A DNA stretch of 64,000 nt from NCBI RefSeq assembly GCF_000381965.1, contig NZ_KB908468.1:1-64000 (forward strand), given 5' to 3'. This document shows, piece after piece, positions 36,764-45,852 of this stretch. The DNA is from Oceanimonas smirnovii ATCC BAA-899. GTDB lineage: Bacteria > Pseudomonadota > Gammaproteobacteria > Enterobacterales > Aeromonadaceae. How positions within the stretch are numbered: the stretch's first letter is position 1; each line of letters opens with the position of its first letter. The notes beneath the pieces were generated by a model. The model saw nothing but the letters and a program-made list of their open reading frames with translations. It had not been told where the DNA came from and searched no databases. Position numbers and translations under genes: made by a program.

Positions 36764-38146
36764 ATGATGGTAGATAAAAGGCTAACTGTCCTGATGGTGG
36801 AAGACACGCCGTCATTGGCAGCCATGTATCAGATGTTTTTGCAGGATGAGCCTTTGGTGCTGACGACAGTCAGCAACGGCCAGCAGGCACTGGAGCATAT
36901 TAAGCGCGAGCCTCCTGATATTTTGCTGCTGGATTTAATCCTGCCCGATATGCCGGGTATGGATATTTTGCAGTGGCTGCATGAAGAGCAGCTGAATATT
37001 ACTACCATAGTGATGACGGCTCACGGCTCTGTGGATGTCGCGGTAGACGCCATGCGTCTGGGGGCTCATGACTTTATCAGCAAACCGGTAGAAGCCGAAC
37101 GGCTCAAGGTGACCCTGCATAACACCATGAAATTTCGCCGGCTCAATCAGCTGGTCAATCAGTATCGCCATGAGATCGACAGAAAGCGTTTTCAAGGGTT
37201 TATCGGTGAAAGTCTGCCGATGCAAAAAGTTTACCGGCTGATTGAGAATGCCGCTCCCAGCACTGCTACCGTCTTTATTACCGGTGAAAGCGGCACTGGC
37301 AAGGAAGTATGTGCTGAAGCTATCCATCAGCTCAGTGGCCGCGCTGACGGGCCTTTTATTGCACTGAACTGTGCCGCTATTCCACGTGATTTGATGGAAA
37401 GTGAGCTGTTCGGCCATATCAAGGGTGCCTTTACCGGTGCACTGCAAGACAGAGACGGCGCTGTTATCCGTGCCAACGGCGGCACTCTGTTTATGGATGA
37501 AATCTGTGAAATGGATCTGGAGCTGCAGAGCAAGCTGCTGCGCTTTTTACAGACCGGCCTGATCCAGCCGGTGGGCAGCTCCAATCATGTGAAAGTTGAT
37601 GTGCGCATTGTGTGTGCAACCAACCGGGATCCGCTTGTTGAAGTAGAGCAGGGCCGTTTTCGGGAAGATCTCTACTACCGCTTGCATGTGATCCCGGTAC
37701 ATCTTCCGCCACTGCGCGAGCGGGGAGGAGATGTAATTAATATTGCCACCACCCTGGTGCGTCAGGCGTCACGGGAAGAAGGCAAAGATTTTGTGGGGCT
37801 GTCTGAGGCAACCAAAAATCGTTTGCAGGCATATCACTGGCCCGGCAATGTGCGCCAGCTGCAAAACGTGATCCGTAATGCAGTGGTGCTGCATCAGGGA
37901 GAGTGGATTGAAGTTGATATGCTGCCGGCACCACTTGATAGCATTACAACCGGAGCGACAACGGCCGATCATGACGGAGCAGCGGCATCTCAGCCCATAT
38001 TACCGCTGGCAGTGGTTGAACGAAAAGCCATAGAACGCACTATTGCTCATTGTGATGGCAACATCTCCCGGGCTGCAGCCATGCTCGAGGTCAGCCCGTC
38101 AACGATTTATCGTAAGCTGCAAAGCTGGGGAGATGATAATGGCTGA
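36764..38146 (+). CDS. luxO: Sigma-54-dependent response regulator LuxO
   Basis: Quorum-sensing response regulator of 460 residues. The receiver domain (6-120) has the phospho-acceptor Asp57 in ILLLDLILPDMPG, with Thr and Lys in MTAHGS and ISKPVE. The AAA+ domain has Walker A GESGTGKE, the sigma-54 contact loop GAFTGA and Walker B GGTLFMDEI. A Fis-type helix-turn-helix (NISRAAAMLEVSPSTIYRKLQ) ends the protein. The stretch IHLSGR...CAAIPRDLMESELFGH and SSN-VKVDVRIVCATNRDP are strongly LuxO-like. It overlaps luxU. In vibrios phosphorylated LuxO activates Qrr sRNA genes; a matching candidate lies just downstream. Confidence 0.92.
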   Translation: MMVDKRLTVLMVEDTPSLAAMYQMFLQDEPLVLTTVSNGQQALEHIKREPPDILLLDLILPDMPGMDILQWLHEEQLNITTIVMTAHGSVDVAVDAMRLGAHDFISKPVEAERLKVTLHNTMKFRRLNQLVNQYRHEIDRKRFQGFIGESLPMQKVYRLIENAAPSTATVFITGESGTGKEVCAEAIHQLSGRADGPFIALNCAAIPRDLMESELFGHIKGAFTGALQDRDGAVIRANGGTLFMDEICEMDLELQSKLLRFLQTGLIQPVGSSNHVKVDVRIVCATNRDPLVEVEQGRFREDLYYRLHVIPVHLPPLRERGGDVINIATTLVRQASREEGKDFVGLSEATKNRLQAYHWPGNVRQLQNVIRNAVVLHQGEWIEVDMLPAPLDSITTGATTADHDGAAASQPILPLAVVERKAIERTIAHCDGNISRAAAMLEVSPSTIYRKLQSWGDDNG

Positions 38147-38513
38147 CTGGCAAACACTTTACCCTCGTCTGCCGCTGTTGGATCCGGCACGACTGGAACA
38201 ACTGGTCAAAGATCTTGGGCAGGATGCACTGGGCCGTCTGCTGATCTTGTTTGCGGAAGACGGCATACAGCAGGGAGAAGCGCTGGAGCAGGCGTTTAAT
38301 GAAGGAAATCATGAAGGCATGGCACTATGGTGCCATAGTCTTAAATCAGCCTGTGGCAGTTACGGTGCTTTACGCTGTCAGTTCCTGGCAGAAAAGCTGG
38401 AACAGGCTTGTCGTCAGCAACAGACTGATCAGGTGTCGTTACTGATGGCAGCCTGGCAACAGGCGCTGAGTGATACCCTTGAAGCGGTTCAATTACACAG
38501 AGAAAGCCGTTAA
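38139..38513 (+). CDS. luxU: Phosphorelay protein LuxU (HPt domain)
   Basis: A 124-residue single-domain histidine phosphotransfer protein. His66 lies in the HPt motif WCHSLKSACGSYGA. The rest is the four-helix bundle usual for the family. ATG 38139 is within the end of luxO (8-nt overlap) and follows GGGGAGA, so the two are translationally coupled, as in vibrios. It would pass phosphate from hybrid sensor kinases, none of which is in the window, to LuxO. Confidence 0.9.
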   Translation: MADWQTLYPRLPLLDPARLEQLVKDLGQDALGRLLILFAEDGIQQGEALEQAFNEGNHEGMALWCHSLKSACGSYGALRCQFLAEKLEQACRQQQTDQVSLLMAAWQQALSDTLEAVQLHRESR

Positions 38514-38519
38514 GCAGGC

Positions 38520-38594
38520 AAAAAAAATGGCCAACCCAATGGGTTGGCCGAACTTCAGCGGGAGCTGAAGAGAGCACGGGATAAAAACGACTGC
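38520..38594 (-). ncRNA. Candidate sigma-54-dependent, Qrr-like small RNA
   Basis: A predicted transcript of about 75 nt, convergent with luxU. The 3' end is an intrinsic terminator: GGCCAACCC pairs with GGGTTGGCC over ATT and is followed by AT8 on the minus strand. A second hairpin (CTTCAGC-TCCC-GCTGAAG, 38553-38570) precedes it, and the 5' part is single-stranded and pyrimidine-rich. A sigma-54-type promoter and LuxO-like boxes lie upstream. The conserved vibrio Qrr core (GCCAACTGACGTTGTTAGT) is absent, so this would be a new or diverged type. No protein is encoded. Confidence 0.6.
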
Positions 38595-38603
38595 TTAAGT
38601 ATA

Positions 38604-38620
38604 TGAAAGTATCGTGCCAA
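38604..38620 (-). promoter_or_regulatory. Sigma-54 promoter-like element for the Qrr-like RNA
   Basis: On the minus strand TTGGCACGATACTTTCA matches the consensus YTGGCACGRNNNTTGCW at every defined position except the G of the -12 GC (TTTC instead of TTGC). GG and the -12 C have the correct spacing. The start would be near 38593. Confidence 0.6.
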
Positions 38621-38683
38621 CTTTTCAAAACCCCGTCATTGCTGGCTTTCCGGTGTATTTGAATAAATATCGACCAACCCAAA

Positions 38684-38729
38684 TTGCGAAATGTCGCATT
38701 TTGCGATAGGTGTTTGTTGCGTAATGCAA
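38684..38729. promoter_or_regulatory. Cluster of LuxO-like boxes
   Basis: Three elements resemble the LuxO box TTGCA-N3-TGCAA: TTGCG-TAA-TGCAA (38717-38729, one mismatch), TCGCA-TTT-TGCGA (38694-38706, two mismatches, perfect palindrome) and an overlapping TTGCG-AAA-TGTCG (38684-38696, weaker). The two better ones are 23 bp apart and lie about 105-130 bp upstream of the predicted sRNA start, a normal enhancer distance. Confidence 0.6.
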
Positions 38730-38854
38730 TTTCCCTTCTATCTCCCTCTGACAAAGCAAATAAATACCGATACAGTCCATATTCTCTTGCCGGCAGCCAA
38801 ATATTTCTTGATCTAAAGCTATGTTTACACCTAAGGTGAAGTGAGAACATTGGT

Positions 38855-38965
38855 TTACAAACTCCGAGTCCGTCATCGCCTAAGTTGGGTTCTCAATAAG
38901 GTGTGCGGACCGCTCGGGCCTTCGGGCTCGTAAGGGTGTTATCAGAAATGATGCCGCCTCCCGTT
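38855..38965 (+). ncRNA. Moco (molybdenum/tungsten cofactor) riboswitch-like leader of moaA
   Basis: The 110-nt stretch before moaA has features I recall from the Moco RNA motif: ACTCCGAG near the 5' end, GCGGACC in the middle and ATGCCGCCTCCC at the 3' end. A 6-bp stem CGGGCC with a TTCG loop and GGCTCG sits centrally. The 3' conserved part ends 15 nt before the moaA start, so ligand binding could hide the ribosome binding site GGAAAGG. E. coli moaA has such a leader. Called from memory of the consensus. Confidence 0.75.
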
Positions 38966-38979
38966 TTGGAAAGGTGTTT

Positions 38980-39960
38980 ATGCTGGAACTACAAGACGCG
39001 TTCGCGCGCAAATTTCATTATTTGCGGCTGTCGGTGACCGACGTCTGCAACTTTCGCTGTCAATACTGTTTGCCTGACGGTTATCGTCCCGACGGCCGCA
39101 AGTCTTTTCTTACCCTGAGTGAGATCCGTCACATCACTCGTGCTTTTGCCGCCATGGGCACCAACAAGGTGCGCATTACCGGTGGTGAGCCCTCCATGCG
39201 CCGGGACTTTACCGATATCATCGAAACGGTGGCATCTACGCCCGGCATTCGCAAGGTGGCTACCACTACCAACGGCTATCGTATGGCGGAGCAGATAGCA
39301 GACTGGCGCAGTGCCGGGCTGGGCGCTGTCAACGTCAGCGTTGACAGCCTGGATCCGCGCATGTTTCACCAGATCACCGGTCAGAACCGTTTTCATGAGG
39401 TGATGGCGGGCATTGATGCCGCCTTTGCGGCCGGTTTTGAGCAGGTGAAGGTGAATACGGTACTGATGCGCGGGCTCAATGACGGTGAGCTGGGTAACTT
39501 TCTGGCCTGGATAAAGTCCAATCCTATTCAGTTACGTTTTATCGAGCTGATGCAAACCGGTGAAATGGACGAGCTGTTTGACCGTCATCACGTGCGTGGG
39601 GCGGCCATCAAGGAAAAGTTGCTGGAAGCCGGCTGGCAGCAAAAAGTACGGGCGCATAATGATGGTCCGGCGGAAGTATTCTGGCATTCGGACTATGTGG
39701 GCGAAATTGGCCTTATCATGCCTTATGCCAAAGACTTCTGTGCCAGTTGCAACCGCCTGCGGGTGTCGGCGCTGGGCAAGTTGCATTTGTGCCTGTTTGG
39801 TGAATATGGTGTAGATCTGCGTGAGCTGCTGCAGCATGAAGGACAACAGGCGGCGCTGCAACGGCGCTTGCGTGACGCCCTGGCCGATAAAAAAGCGACC
39901 CACTTTCTGCATGAAGGCATCAGCGGCATGACACCGCATTTGGCATCCATCGGCGGTTAA
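38980..39960 (+). CDS. moaA: GTP 3',8-cyclase MoaA
   Basis: First step of molybdenum cofactor synthesis: radical-SAM conversion of GTP to 3',8-cyclo-GTP. 326 residues. The SAM cluster motif is CNFRCQYC near 22-29; the C-terminal second [4Fe-4S] cluster uses CASCNRLR...[17 protein letters not shown] is the SAM-binding GGEP, and the protein ends in the functional Gly-Gly tail. ATG 38980 follows GGAAAGG by 5 nt; the in-frame GTG at 38974 is an alternative. It is separated from moaBCDE by the nap operon. Confidence 0.97.
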   Translation: MLELQDAFARKFHYLRLSVTDVCNFRCQYCLPDGYRPDGRKSFLTLSEIRHITRAFAAMGTNKVRITGGEPSMRRDFTDIIETVASTPGIRKVATTTNGYRMAEQIADWRSAGLGAVNVSVDSLDPRMFHQITGQNRFHEVMAGIDAAFAAGFEQVKVNTVLMRGLNDGELGNFLAWIKSNPIQLRFIELMQTGEMDELFDRHHVRGAAIKEKLLEAGWQQKVRAHNDGPAEVFWHSDYVGEIGLIMPYAKDFCASCNRLRVSALGKLHLCLFGEYGVDLRELLQHEGQQAALQRRLRDALADKKATHFLHEGISGMTPHLASIGG

Positions 39961-40006
39961 CAGTTTCATAACACTGCCAGGTGGTGGCTGGTGTCATCGC
40001 CCGATA

Positions 40007-40020
40007 CTGATCTGCATCAA
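40007..40020. promoter_or_regulatory. FNR-binding site upstream of napF
   Basis: CTGAT-CTGC-ATCAA matches the FNR box TTGAT-N4-ATCAA at 9 of 10 positions. A -10-like TATACT follows at 40070-40075, which puts the box near -68. In E. coli napF the FNR site is at about -64.5, so the arrangement is similar. Confidence 0.7.
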
Positions 40021-40025
40021 TATAT

Positions 40026-40048
40026 CCCTGAATACCCCGTATTCAGGG
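40026..40048. promoter_or_regulatory. Perfect palindrome in the napF promoter
   Basis: CCCTGAATAC-CCC-GTATTCAGGG, a 10-bp perfect inverted repeat centred 23.5 bp after the FNR box, near -44 from the predicted start. E. coli has a NarP site at that place, but this sequence does not follow the 7-2-7 NarL/NarP arrangement. It may bind another regulator or form a hairpin at the end of moaA transcripts. Confidence 0.5.
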
Positions 40049-40149
40049 TTTCTATCGCTACTCCCTTTTTATACTCTGTAAATACTCATTTAAACTCAGC
40101 TTGTCACACTTGTGCTACATTTCAGGCTGTTACTAATAATGGGAGCAAT

Positions 40150-40653
40150 ATGGATACCGCACCCGATTTATCCCGCCGGCGCTGGCTGAAGGGAGGATTG
40201 ACGCCTCAGCATCATGTTCAGACTCTGCCCTGGGCACTGGACCGGCCAGCATTTACCGCCCAATGCACCCGCTGTGGCGACTGCATTCAAGCCTGCCCCG
40301 AGCAGATTATTGTGGTGGCCGACGGTGGCTTTCCGGCCATCGATTTCAGTAAAGGTGAATGCACTTTCTGCACCGACTGTGTCAGTGCCTGCGGCGAGCC
40401 TCTGTTTTATTCCACCGAACAGGCCCCCTGGCAGCAAGTGGCTGCTTTCAGTCATGCCTGCCTCGCTCATCAGGGTGTGCATTGCCGCAGTTGTGAAGAT
40501 GGCTGCGAGCCCCGGGCCATTCGCTTTCGGCCCCGGCTGGGGGGCGTATCGGTGCCCGAGCTGGAGCAGGATGCCTGCACCGGTTGCGGCGGCTGTGTGG
40601 CGGCCTGTCCGGTGAGTGCCATCAGCATTGTTAAAGAGGGAGGAGCAGCATGA
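40150..40653 (+). CDS. napF: Ferredoxin-type protein NapF
   Basis: A cytoplasmic iron-sulfur protein of 167 residues that helps mature NapA. Four Cys clusters are visible: CTRCGDCIQACP, CTFCTDCVSACGEP, CRSCEDGCEP and CTGCGGCVAACP, so up to four [4Fe-4S] centres; the third is irregular, as in NapF. The N-terminal RRRWLKG is basic and twin-Arg-like but there is no signal peptide core. ATG 40150 follows GGGAGC. First gene of napFDABC; napD overlaps its stop by 4 nt. Confidence 0.95.
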   Translation: MDTAPDLSRRRWLKGGLTPQHHVQTLPWALDRPAFTAQCTRCGDCIQACPEQIIVVADGGFPAIDFSKGECTFCTDCVSACGEPLFYSTEQAPWQQVAAFSHACLAHQGVHCRSCEDGCEPRAIRFRPRLGGVSVPELEQDACTGCGGCVAACPVSAISIVKEGGAA

Positions 40654-40919
40654 CGGAGCAGGAATGGCATGTGGCCAGCCTGGTGGTGTATTGCAAGCCT
40701 GAACAAATGGCAGCGGTGATCGCCACCATTAACGCCATGCCCGGTGCCGAAGTGCCGGTGTTTGGTGAGCAGGGCAAGCTGGTGGTGTCCCTTGAAGGAC
40801 CCGACCAGAGTGCCATCGTGGCCAATATTGACCGCATAGCGCCCCTTGACGGCGTGATATCGACCACTCTCATTTATCATGAGTTTGCCGGCCAGGAAGC
40901 CGGTGAGGAGCAAGCATGA
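40650..40919 (+). CDS. napD: NapD, chaperone for NapA export
   Basis: An 89-residue cytoplasmic chaperone that binds the twin-arginine signal of NapA and holds it back until the cofactor is inserted. The sequence has the NapD pattern [30 protein letters not shown] and GKLVVSLEG with a ferredoxin-like fold. Start and stop overlap napF and napA by 4 nt each, so translation is coupled. Confidence 0.95.
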   Translation: MTEQEWHVASLVVYCKPEQMAAVIATINAMPGAEVPVFGEQGKLVVSLEGPDQSAIVANIDRIAPLDGVISTTLIYHEFAGQEAGEEQA

Positions 40920-43405
40920 AACTGAATCGTCGTGATTTTATGAAAGCCAATGCGGTGGCGGCGGCAGCAGCAGCGGCCGGTCTGGCCGTGCCGGCCATGG
41001 CGACCAACCTCATCACCAGCCGGGATCAGACTGCCATTAAGTGGGACAAGGCACCCTGTCGTTTTTGTGGCACCGGCTGCTCGGTACTGGTGGGCTCACA
41101 AAACGGCAAGGTAGTGGCCACTCAGGGTGATCCCAAGGCACCGGTAAACCGGGGGCTGAACTGCGTTAAAGGGTATTTTCTGTCAAAAATCATGTACGGC
41201 AAAGACCGGCTGACCACGCCGCTGCTGCGCATGAGTAACGGTCAATACGACAAAAATGGCGAATTCACGCCCGTCAGCTGGGATCAGGCCTTTGATATCA
41301 TGGCTGAAAAGTGGAAAGCCGCGCTCAGGACCAAAGGGCCGGAAGCAGTGGGCATGTTCGGCTCCGGTCAGTGGACCATTATGGAAGGCTATGCTGCCGC
41401 CAAGCTTTTCAAGGCGGGTTTTCGCTCCAATAACCTGGATCCCAATGCTCGCCATTGCATGGCGTCGGCAGTGGCCGGCTTTATGCGCACCTTTGGCATG
41501 GACGAACCCATGGGCTGCTATGACGACATTGAAGCCACCGACAGCTTTGTGCTGTGGGGCTCCAATATGGCGGAAATGCACCCTATTTTGTGGTCCCGCC
41601 TGACCGATCGCCGGCTGAGCGCGCCTCATGTGCGGGTGCATGTGCTTTCTACCTATGAGCACCGCAGCTTTGAGCTGGCGGATAATGGCATGGTATTCAA
41701 GCCCCAGACCGATCTGGCCATTCTTAATTACATTGCCCACTACATTATTGAGAACGGTCATGTTAATCAGAGCTTTGTGGAGCGTCATGTACGCTTTGCA
41801 CGGGGTGAAACCGATATCGGTTATGGCCTGCGGCCCACCCATCCGCGCCAGGCGGCGGCCGCCAACCCGGACTCCGGTGCTTCCACGCCCATGAACTTTG
41901 ATGAGTTTGCTGCCTTTGTGGCCGACTACGATGTAAACACAGTTGCAGATCTGTCCGGCGTGCCCGCCGACAAGCTGGAAGCGCTGGCCATGGCCTACGC
42001 CGATCCCAATACCAAGGTGGTGTCGTTCTGGACCATGGGCTTTAACCAGCATACCCGGGGCACCTGGGCCAATAACATGGTTTACAACATACATCTGCTG
42101 ACCGGCAAAATCTCCGAGCCGGGCAACAGCCCGTTTTCACTGACCGGCCAGCCGTCTGCCTGTGGTACCGCCCGGGAAGTGGGCACTTTTTCTCACCGTC
42201 TGCCTGCCGACATGGTAGTAACCAATCCGGACCACAGAGCCGTGGCCGAAAGAATCTGGAAGCTGCCCGCCGGCACCATCAACCCTGAGCCCGGTTATCA
42301 TGCCGTGCTGCAAAACCGCATGCTGAAAGACGGCAAGCTCAATGCCTATTGGGTGATGTGTAACAACAATATGCAGGCGGCGGCCAATATGAACGAAGAA
42401 AGCCTGCCCGGCTATCGTAACCCGGAAAACTTTGTTGTGGTCTCCGACCCGTATCCCACAGTGACCGCTCAGGCGGCGGATCTGGTGCTGCCCACCGCCA
42501 TGTGGGTAGAGAAGGAAGGAGGCTACGGCAATGCCGAGCGCCGCACTCAGGTGTGGTATCAGCAGGTAAAAGCGCCGGAAGGGGCGCGCTCGGATCTGTG
42601 GCAGCTGATGGAGTTTTCCAAACGCTTCACCATGGAAGAGATCTGGCCTGAGGAGCTGCTGACCCAGATGTCCGAATACCGTAGCAAAAGCCTGTATGAC
42701 GTGCTCTTTACCAACGGTCAGGTCGATCGCTTTCCGGCGGAAGACTGCAAAAACGAGTTCAATGACGAGCGGGACCACTTCGGTTTTTATGTGCAGAAGG
42801 GCCTGTTTGAAGAATATGCGGAGTTTGGCCGCGGCCATGCTCACGATCTGGCCCCCTACGACAGATACCATGAAGAGCGGGGGCTGCGCTGGCCGGTGGT
42901 GAACGGCCAGGAAACCCTGTGGCGCTACCGGGAAGGCTATGACCCTTATGTAGAAGAGGGGGCCGGTGTGCAGTTTTATGGTCATAAAGACAACAGGGCG
43001 GTGATTTTTGCATTGCCTTACGAGCCGGCGGCGGAAGAGCCCGATGAAGAATTTGACCTCTGGCTGTCTACCGGCCGGGTGCTGGAGCACTGGCACTCGG
43101 GCACCATGACCCGCCGAGTGCCCGAGTTGCACAAGTCTTATCCTGCCGCTCAGGTGTTTATGCACCCTGATGATGCCAGTGCCCGGGGCCTGCGCCGGGG
43201 CGATGAGGTATTAATGAGCTCACGCCGGGGCGAAATGAGAACCCGGCTGGAAACCCGGGGCCGCAACCGGCCGCCCAAAGGCCTGGTGTTTGTGCCCTGG
43301 TTTGATGAAAGTCAGTTGATTAACCGCCTGACCCTGGATGCGACCTGCCCGCTGTCCAAGGAAACGGATTACAAAAAGTGCGCCGTCAAGGTGACCAAGG
43401 CATAA
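40916..43405 (+). CDS. napA: Periplasmic nitrate reductase catalytic subunit NapA
   Basis: Reduces nitrate to nitrite in the periplasm. 829 residues with a twin-arginine signal ([19 protein letters not shown]). One [4Fe-4S] cluster is bound by Cys48, Cys51, Cys55 and Cys83 (CRFCGTGC...GLNCVKGYF). Cys181 in NARHCMAS is the molybdenum ligand. Downstream, [14 protein letters not shown] and [17 protein letters not shown] are bis-MGD-binding segments typical of Nap. Needs the Moco genes on both sides. Length is as in E. coli NapA (828). Confidence 0.98.
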   Translation: MKLNRRDFMKANAVAAAAAAAGLAVPAMATNLITSRDQTAIKWDKAPCRFCGTGCSVLVGSQNGKVVATQGDPKAPVNRGLNCVKGYFLSKIMYGKDRLTTPLLRMSNGQYDKNGEFTPVSWDQAFDIMAEKWKAALRTKGPEAVGMFGSGQWTIMEGYAAAKLFKAGFRSNNLDPNARHCMASAVAGFMRTFGMDEPMGCYDDIEATDSFVLWGSNMAEMHPILWSRLTDRRLSAPHVRVHVLSTYEHRSFELADNGMVFKPQTDLAILNYIAHYIIENGHVNQSFVERHVRFARGETDIGYGLRPTHPRQAAAANPDSGASTPMNFDEFAAFVADYDVNTVADLSGVPADKLEALAMAYADPNTKVVSFWTMGFNQHTRGTWANNMVYNIHLLTGKISEPGNSPFSLTGQPSACGTAREVGTFSHRLPADMVVTNPDHRAVAERIWKLPAGTINPEPGYHAVLQNRMLKDGKLNAYWVMCNNNMQAAANMNEESLPGYRNPENFVVVSDPYPTVTAQAADLVLPTAMWVEKEGGYGNAERRTQVWYQQVKAPEGARSDLWQLMEFSKRFTMEEIWPEELLTQMSEYRSKSLYDVLFTNGQVDRFPAEDCKNEFNDERDHFGFYVQKGLFEEYAEFGRGHAHDLAPYDRYHEERGLRWPVVNGQETLWRYREGYDPYVEEGAGVQFYGHKDNRAVIFALPYEPAAEEPDEEFDLWLSTGRVLEHWHSGTMTRRVPELHKSYPAAQVFMHPDDASARGLRRGDEVLMSSRRGEMRTRLETRGRNRPPKGLVFVPWFDESQLINRLTLDATCPLSKETDYKKCAVKVTKA

Positions 43406-43439
43406 CCCACGTCAATGTGAGTAAGGTGGAGAATCGCAT

Positions 43440-43889
43440 ATGAGCATCACCGCAAAACATCTGCTGGCACCTTTGTTGCTGGTGCTGGCCGGACTGGCAA
43501 CGGCTGCCCCCGATGCGGGTAACATGGAATCCCTGCGGGGAAAAATGTCCCTGGACAAGGATCCGGCTCCTTCTCGTATTGCCGATCCGTTGAAAGATCA
43601 GGGCATACAGGACAGGGTTTATATGCATCAGCCACCGCTGGTGCCCCATCAGGTGCGTGGCTATGAGGTGGATCTCAAGGTAAACCAGTGCCTGTCCTGC
43701 CATGGCTGGAAAAATGCCGCCGAACGCAACGCGCCCAGAGTCAGCCCCACTCATTATGAAAACCGGGATGGCCTGACCCTGGGAGACATCAGCCCGCGGC
43801 GTTATTTTTGTCTGCAGTGTCATGTGCCGCAAACCGGGGCAGAGCCGCTGGTGGATAACGTCTTTACGCCGGTCGAGTCACTGCGCTGA
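43440..43889 (+). CDS. napB: Periplasmic nitrate reductase diheme cytochrome NapB
   Basis: Electron donor to NapA. 149 residues with a Sec signal (MSITAKHLLAPLLLVLAGLATAA). Two haem c sites, CLSCH and CLQCH, and the conserved HQPPLVPHQV and SPTHYENRDG segments with axial His ligands. It is 34 nt after napA with GGTGGAG as binding site. Complete. Confidence 0.97.
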   Translation: MSITAKHLLAPLLLVLAGLATAAPDAGNMESLRGKMSLDKDPAPSRIADPLKDQGIQDRVYMHQPPLVPHQVRGYEVDLKVNQCLSCHGWKNAAERNAPRVSPTHYENRDGLTLGDISPRRYFCLQCHVPQTGAEPLVDNVFTPVESLR

Positions 43890-43898
43890 GGAGGCATT

Positions 43899-44492
43899 AT
43901 GGCAAAGAAAAACGGACTGCTGCGCGGCTTGTGGCGCGTGTTCCGCTCGCCGGCACGCGTGGCGGCAGGGGTGGTGCTGTTGCTGGGCTTTATTGGCGGG
44001 GTGATTTTCTGGGGTGGCTTTAACACCGCCCTGGAAATGACCAACACCGAGAGCTTTTGCATCAGCTGCCACGAGATGCGCGATAACGTCTATCTGGAAT
44101 ACAGAGATACCATTCATTATGCCAACCGTTCCGGGGTGCGAGCCAGTTGTCCCGACTGTCATGTGCCGCATGAATGGACCCACAAGATAGTGCGTAAAAT
44201 TGCCGCTTCCAAGGAAGTGTGGGGCAAGATCACCGGCATTATTGACACCCCGGAAAAGTTTGAGGCCCATCGCCGGCACATGGCCGAGCGGGAATGGCAG
44301 CGCATGAAGGAGACTGACTCCCGGGAGTGCCGCAACTGTCATAACTTTGACTTTATGGACTTCAGTGTGCAGGGCAATCGCGCCGCTCAGGCTCATTCCA
44401 CCTCACTGGCCAGCGGTGAAAAAACCTGCATTGACTGCCATAAAGGCATAGCGCATCAGCTGCCGGACATGAGCGGAGTGGCCGGTTTCTGA
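43899..44492 (+). CDS. napC: Membrane tetraheme c-type cytochrome NapC
   Basis: NapC/NirT-family quinol dehydrogenase of 197 residues that passes electrons from the quinol pool to NapB. One N-terminal membrane anchor ([22 protein letters not shown]) precedes four haem sites CISCH, CPDCH, CRNCH and CIDCH. It is 9 nt after napB. There is no napG, napH or napE in the cluster, so electron input is expected to depend on NapC alone. A strong terminator follows. Confidence 0.97.
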   Translation: MAKKNGLLRGLWRVFRSPARVAAGVVLLLGFIGGVIFWGGFNTALEMTNTESFCISCHEMRDNVYLEYRDTIHYANRSGVRASCPDCHVPHEWTHKIVRKIAASKEVWGKITGIIDTPEKFEAHRRHMAEREWQRMKETDSRECRNCHNFDFMDFSVQGNRAAQAHSTSLASGEKTCIDCHKGIAHQLPDMSGVAGF

Positions 44493-44515
44493 TCTCGGTC
44501 ATGCAGCAAGGCAAC

Positions 44516-44548
44516 GCCTGTGGCAATATGGCCACAGGCTTTTTTTTG
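44516..44548 (+). terminator. Terminator of the nap operon
   Basis: GCCTGTGGC-AATATG-GCCACAGGC followed by eight or more T. Confidence 0.93.
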
Positions 44549-44621
44549 GCTTGACCTGCTGCCGGGCAGCGGGAACAATGCCGGTAAGTTAATTTTATGT
44601 GAAAATAATTAAGGTGACATC

Positions 44622-45137
44622 ATGAGTCATGCAAGTCAGGAGCTGGTGCCGCTCAATATCGCGGTGCTGACGGTGTCTGATACCCGTACCGAAGAAAGCG
44701 ATACATCCGGTCGTTTTCTGGTAGAGGCGCTTACCGCGGCCGGCCACCGGCTGGCAGAAAAAGTCATTCTCAAGGATGACAAATACGAGATTCGTGCGCT
44801 GATTTCCCGCTGGATAGCCAGCCCGCAAGTGCAGGTGGTGATCATCACCGGCGGCACCGGCTTTACCGGTCGTGATACCACACCGGAAGCGGTGGCCCCG
44901 CTGCTGGATGTGCAGATTGACGGCTTTGGCGAGCTGTTCCGTCATATCACCTATCAGGAGCTGGGCACCTCTACCGTGCAAAGCCGCGCGCTTGGCGGCC
45001 TGGCCAACCGCACGGCGGTGTTCTGCCTGCCGGGCTCCACCGGTGCCTGCCGCACCGGCTGGAACGGCATTCTGGCCGAGCAGCTGGATGCCCGGCACAA
45101 GCCCTGTAATTTTGTGCAGCATCTGGTGAGCCTATGA
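44622..45137 (+). CDS. moaB: Molybdopterin adenylyltransferase-family protein MoaB
   Basis: A 171-residue MoaB/Mog-family protein. The molybdopterin-binding motif [20 protein letters not shown] is clear, with a C-terminal [12 protein letters not shown] loop. In organisms without a separate mog, MoaB activates molybdopterin by adenylation; in E. coli its role is minor. First of moaBCDE, overlapping moaC by 4 nt. The start codon is about 130 bp after the nap terminator, so it probably has its own promoter. Confidence 0.93.
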   Translation: MSHASQELVPLNIAVLTVSDTRTEESDTSGRFLVEALTAAGHRLAEKVILKDDKYEIRALISRWIASPQVQVVIITGGTGFTGRDTTPEAVAPLLDVQIDGFGELFRHITYQELGTSTVQSRALGGLANRTAVFCLPGSTGACRTGWNGILAEQLDARHKPCNFVQHLVSL

Positions 45138-45613
45138 GCCGGCTTACTCATATTAATGCCTCCGGTGAGGCCAACATGGTGGATGTGAGCGATAAGGCAG
45201 TGACCAGCCGGGAAGCCCGGGCCGAAGCCTGGGTGCTGATGGCTCCCGAGACCCTGGCGCTGATTGTAGAGGGCCGGCATCACAAGGGTGATGTGTTTGC
45301 CACCGCCCGCATTGCCGGCATTATGGCGGCCAAGAAAACCTCTGATCTTATTCCGTTGTGCCATCCGCTGGCGCTGTCGAAAGTGGAGGTCAAGCTTGAG
45401 CCATGCCGCGAGCGCGGCGGCGTGCGCATAGAGAGCTACTGCAAGCTGGCCGGTCAGACCGGCGTGGAGATGGAAGCGCTCACCGCCGCATCGGTGGCGG
45501 CGCTCACCATTTACGACATGTGCAAGGCGGTACAGAAAGACATGCTGATAGAGGGCGTGCGTCTGCTGGAGAAAAAGGGCGGCAAGTCCGGGGAGTTCAG
45601 AGCTGATGATTAA
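45134..45613 (+). CDS. moaC: Cyclic pyranopterin monophosphate synthase MoaC
   Basis: Converts 3',8-cyclo-GTP to cyclic pyranopterin monophosphate. 159 residues. Hallmarks are [16 protein letters not shown], the [28 protein letters not shown] segment and [24 protein letters not shown] with catalytic Lys in the KAVQKDM region. Overlaps moaB by 4 nt and moaD by 8 nt. Confidence 0.97.
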   Translation: MSRLTHINASGEANMVDVSDKAVTSREARAEAWVLMAPETLALIVEGRHHKGDVFATARIAGIMAAKKTSDLIPLCHPLALSKVEVKLEPCRERGGVRIESYCKLAGQTGVEMEALTAASVAALTIYDMCKAVQKDMLIEGVRLLEKKGGKSGEFRADD

Positions 45614-45851
45614 GGTGGTATTTTTTGCCCGTGTTCGGGAGCAGCTGGGTGAAGACGAGCTGTCGCTCGAGACAGAGTTTGCCAATGTGAACGCCCTGCG
45701 TGAGCATCTGGCGGCGCGCAACGAGACCTGGGCGCAGGTACTGGCCGACAACAGCCTGCTGGTGGCGGTCAATCATGAAATGGCCAGCCCGGCAACGGCC
45801 CTGAAAGACGGTGATGAAGTGGCGTTTTTTCCGCCGGTAACCGGAGGTTAG
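45606..45851 (+). CDS. moaD: Molybdopterin synthase sulfur carrier subunit MoaD
   Basis: An 81-residue ubiquitin-like sulfur carrier. It ends in FFPPVTGG, the Gly-Gly tail that is thiocarboxylated and inserted into MoaE. Overlaps moaC by 8 nt; moaE starts 1 nt after its stop. Confidence 0.97.
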   Translation: MIKVVFFARVREQLGEDELSLETEFANVNALREHLAARNETWAQVLADNSLLVAVNHEMASPATALKDGDEVAFFPPVTGG

Positions 45852-45852
45852 C

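Noticed and set aside
38520..38594. Canonical vibrio Qrr sRNA
   Set aside because: The conserved Qrr pairing region is missing, so only the regulatory layout is Qrr-like; reported as a candidate of unknown class.
38341..38876. Minus-strand frames downstream of luxU
   Set aside because: No ribosome binding sites and no protein-like pattern; the region is better explained by an sRNA, LuxO-like boxes and the moaA leader.
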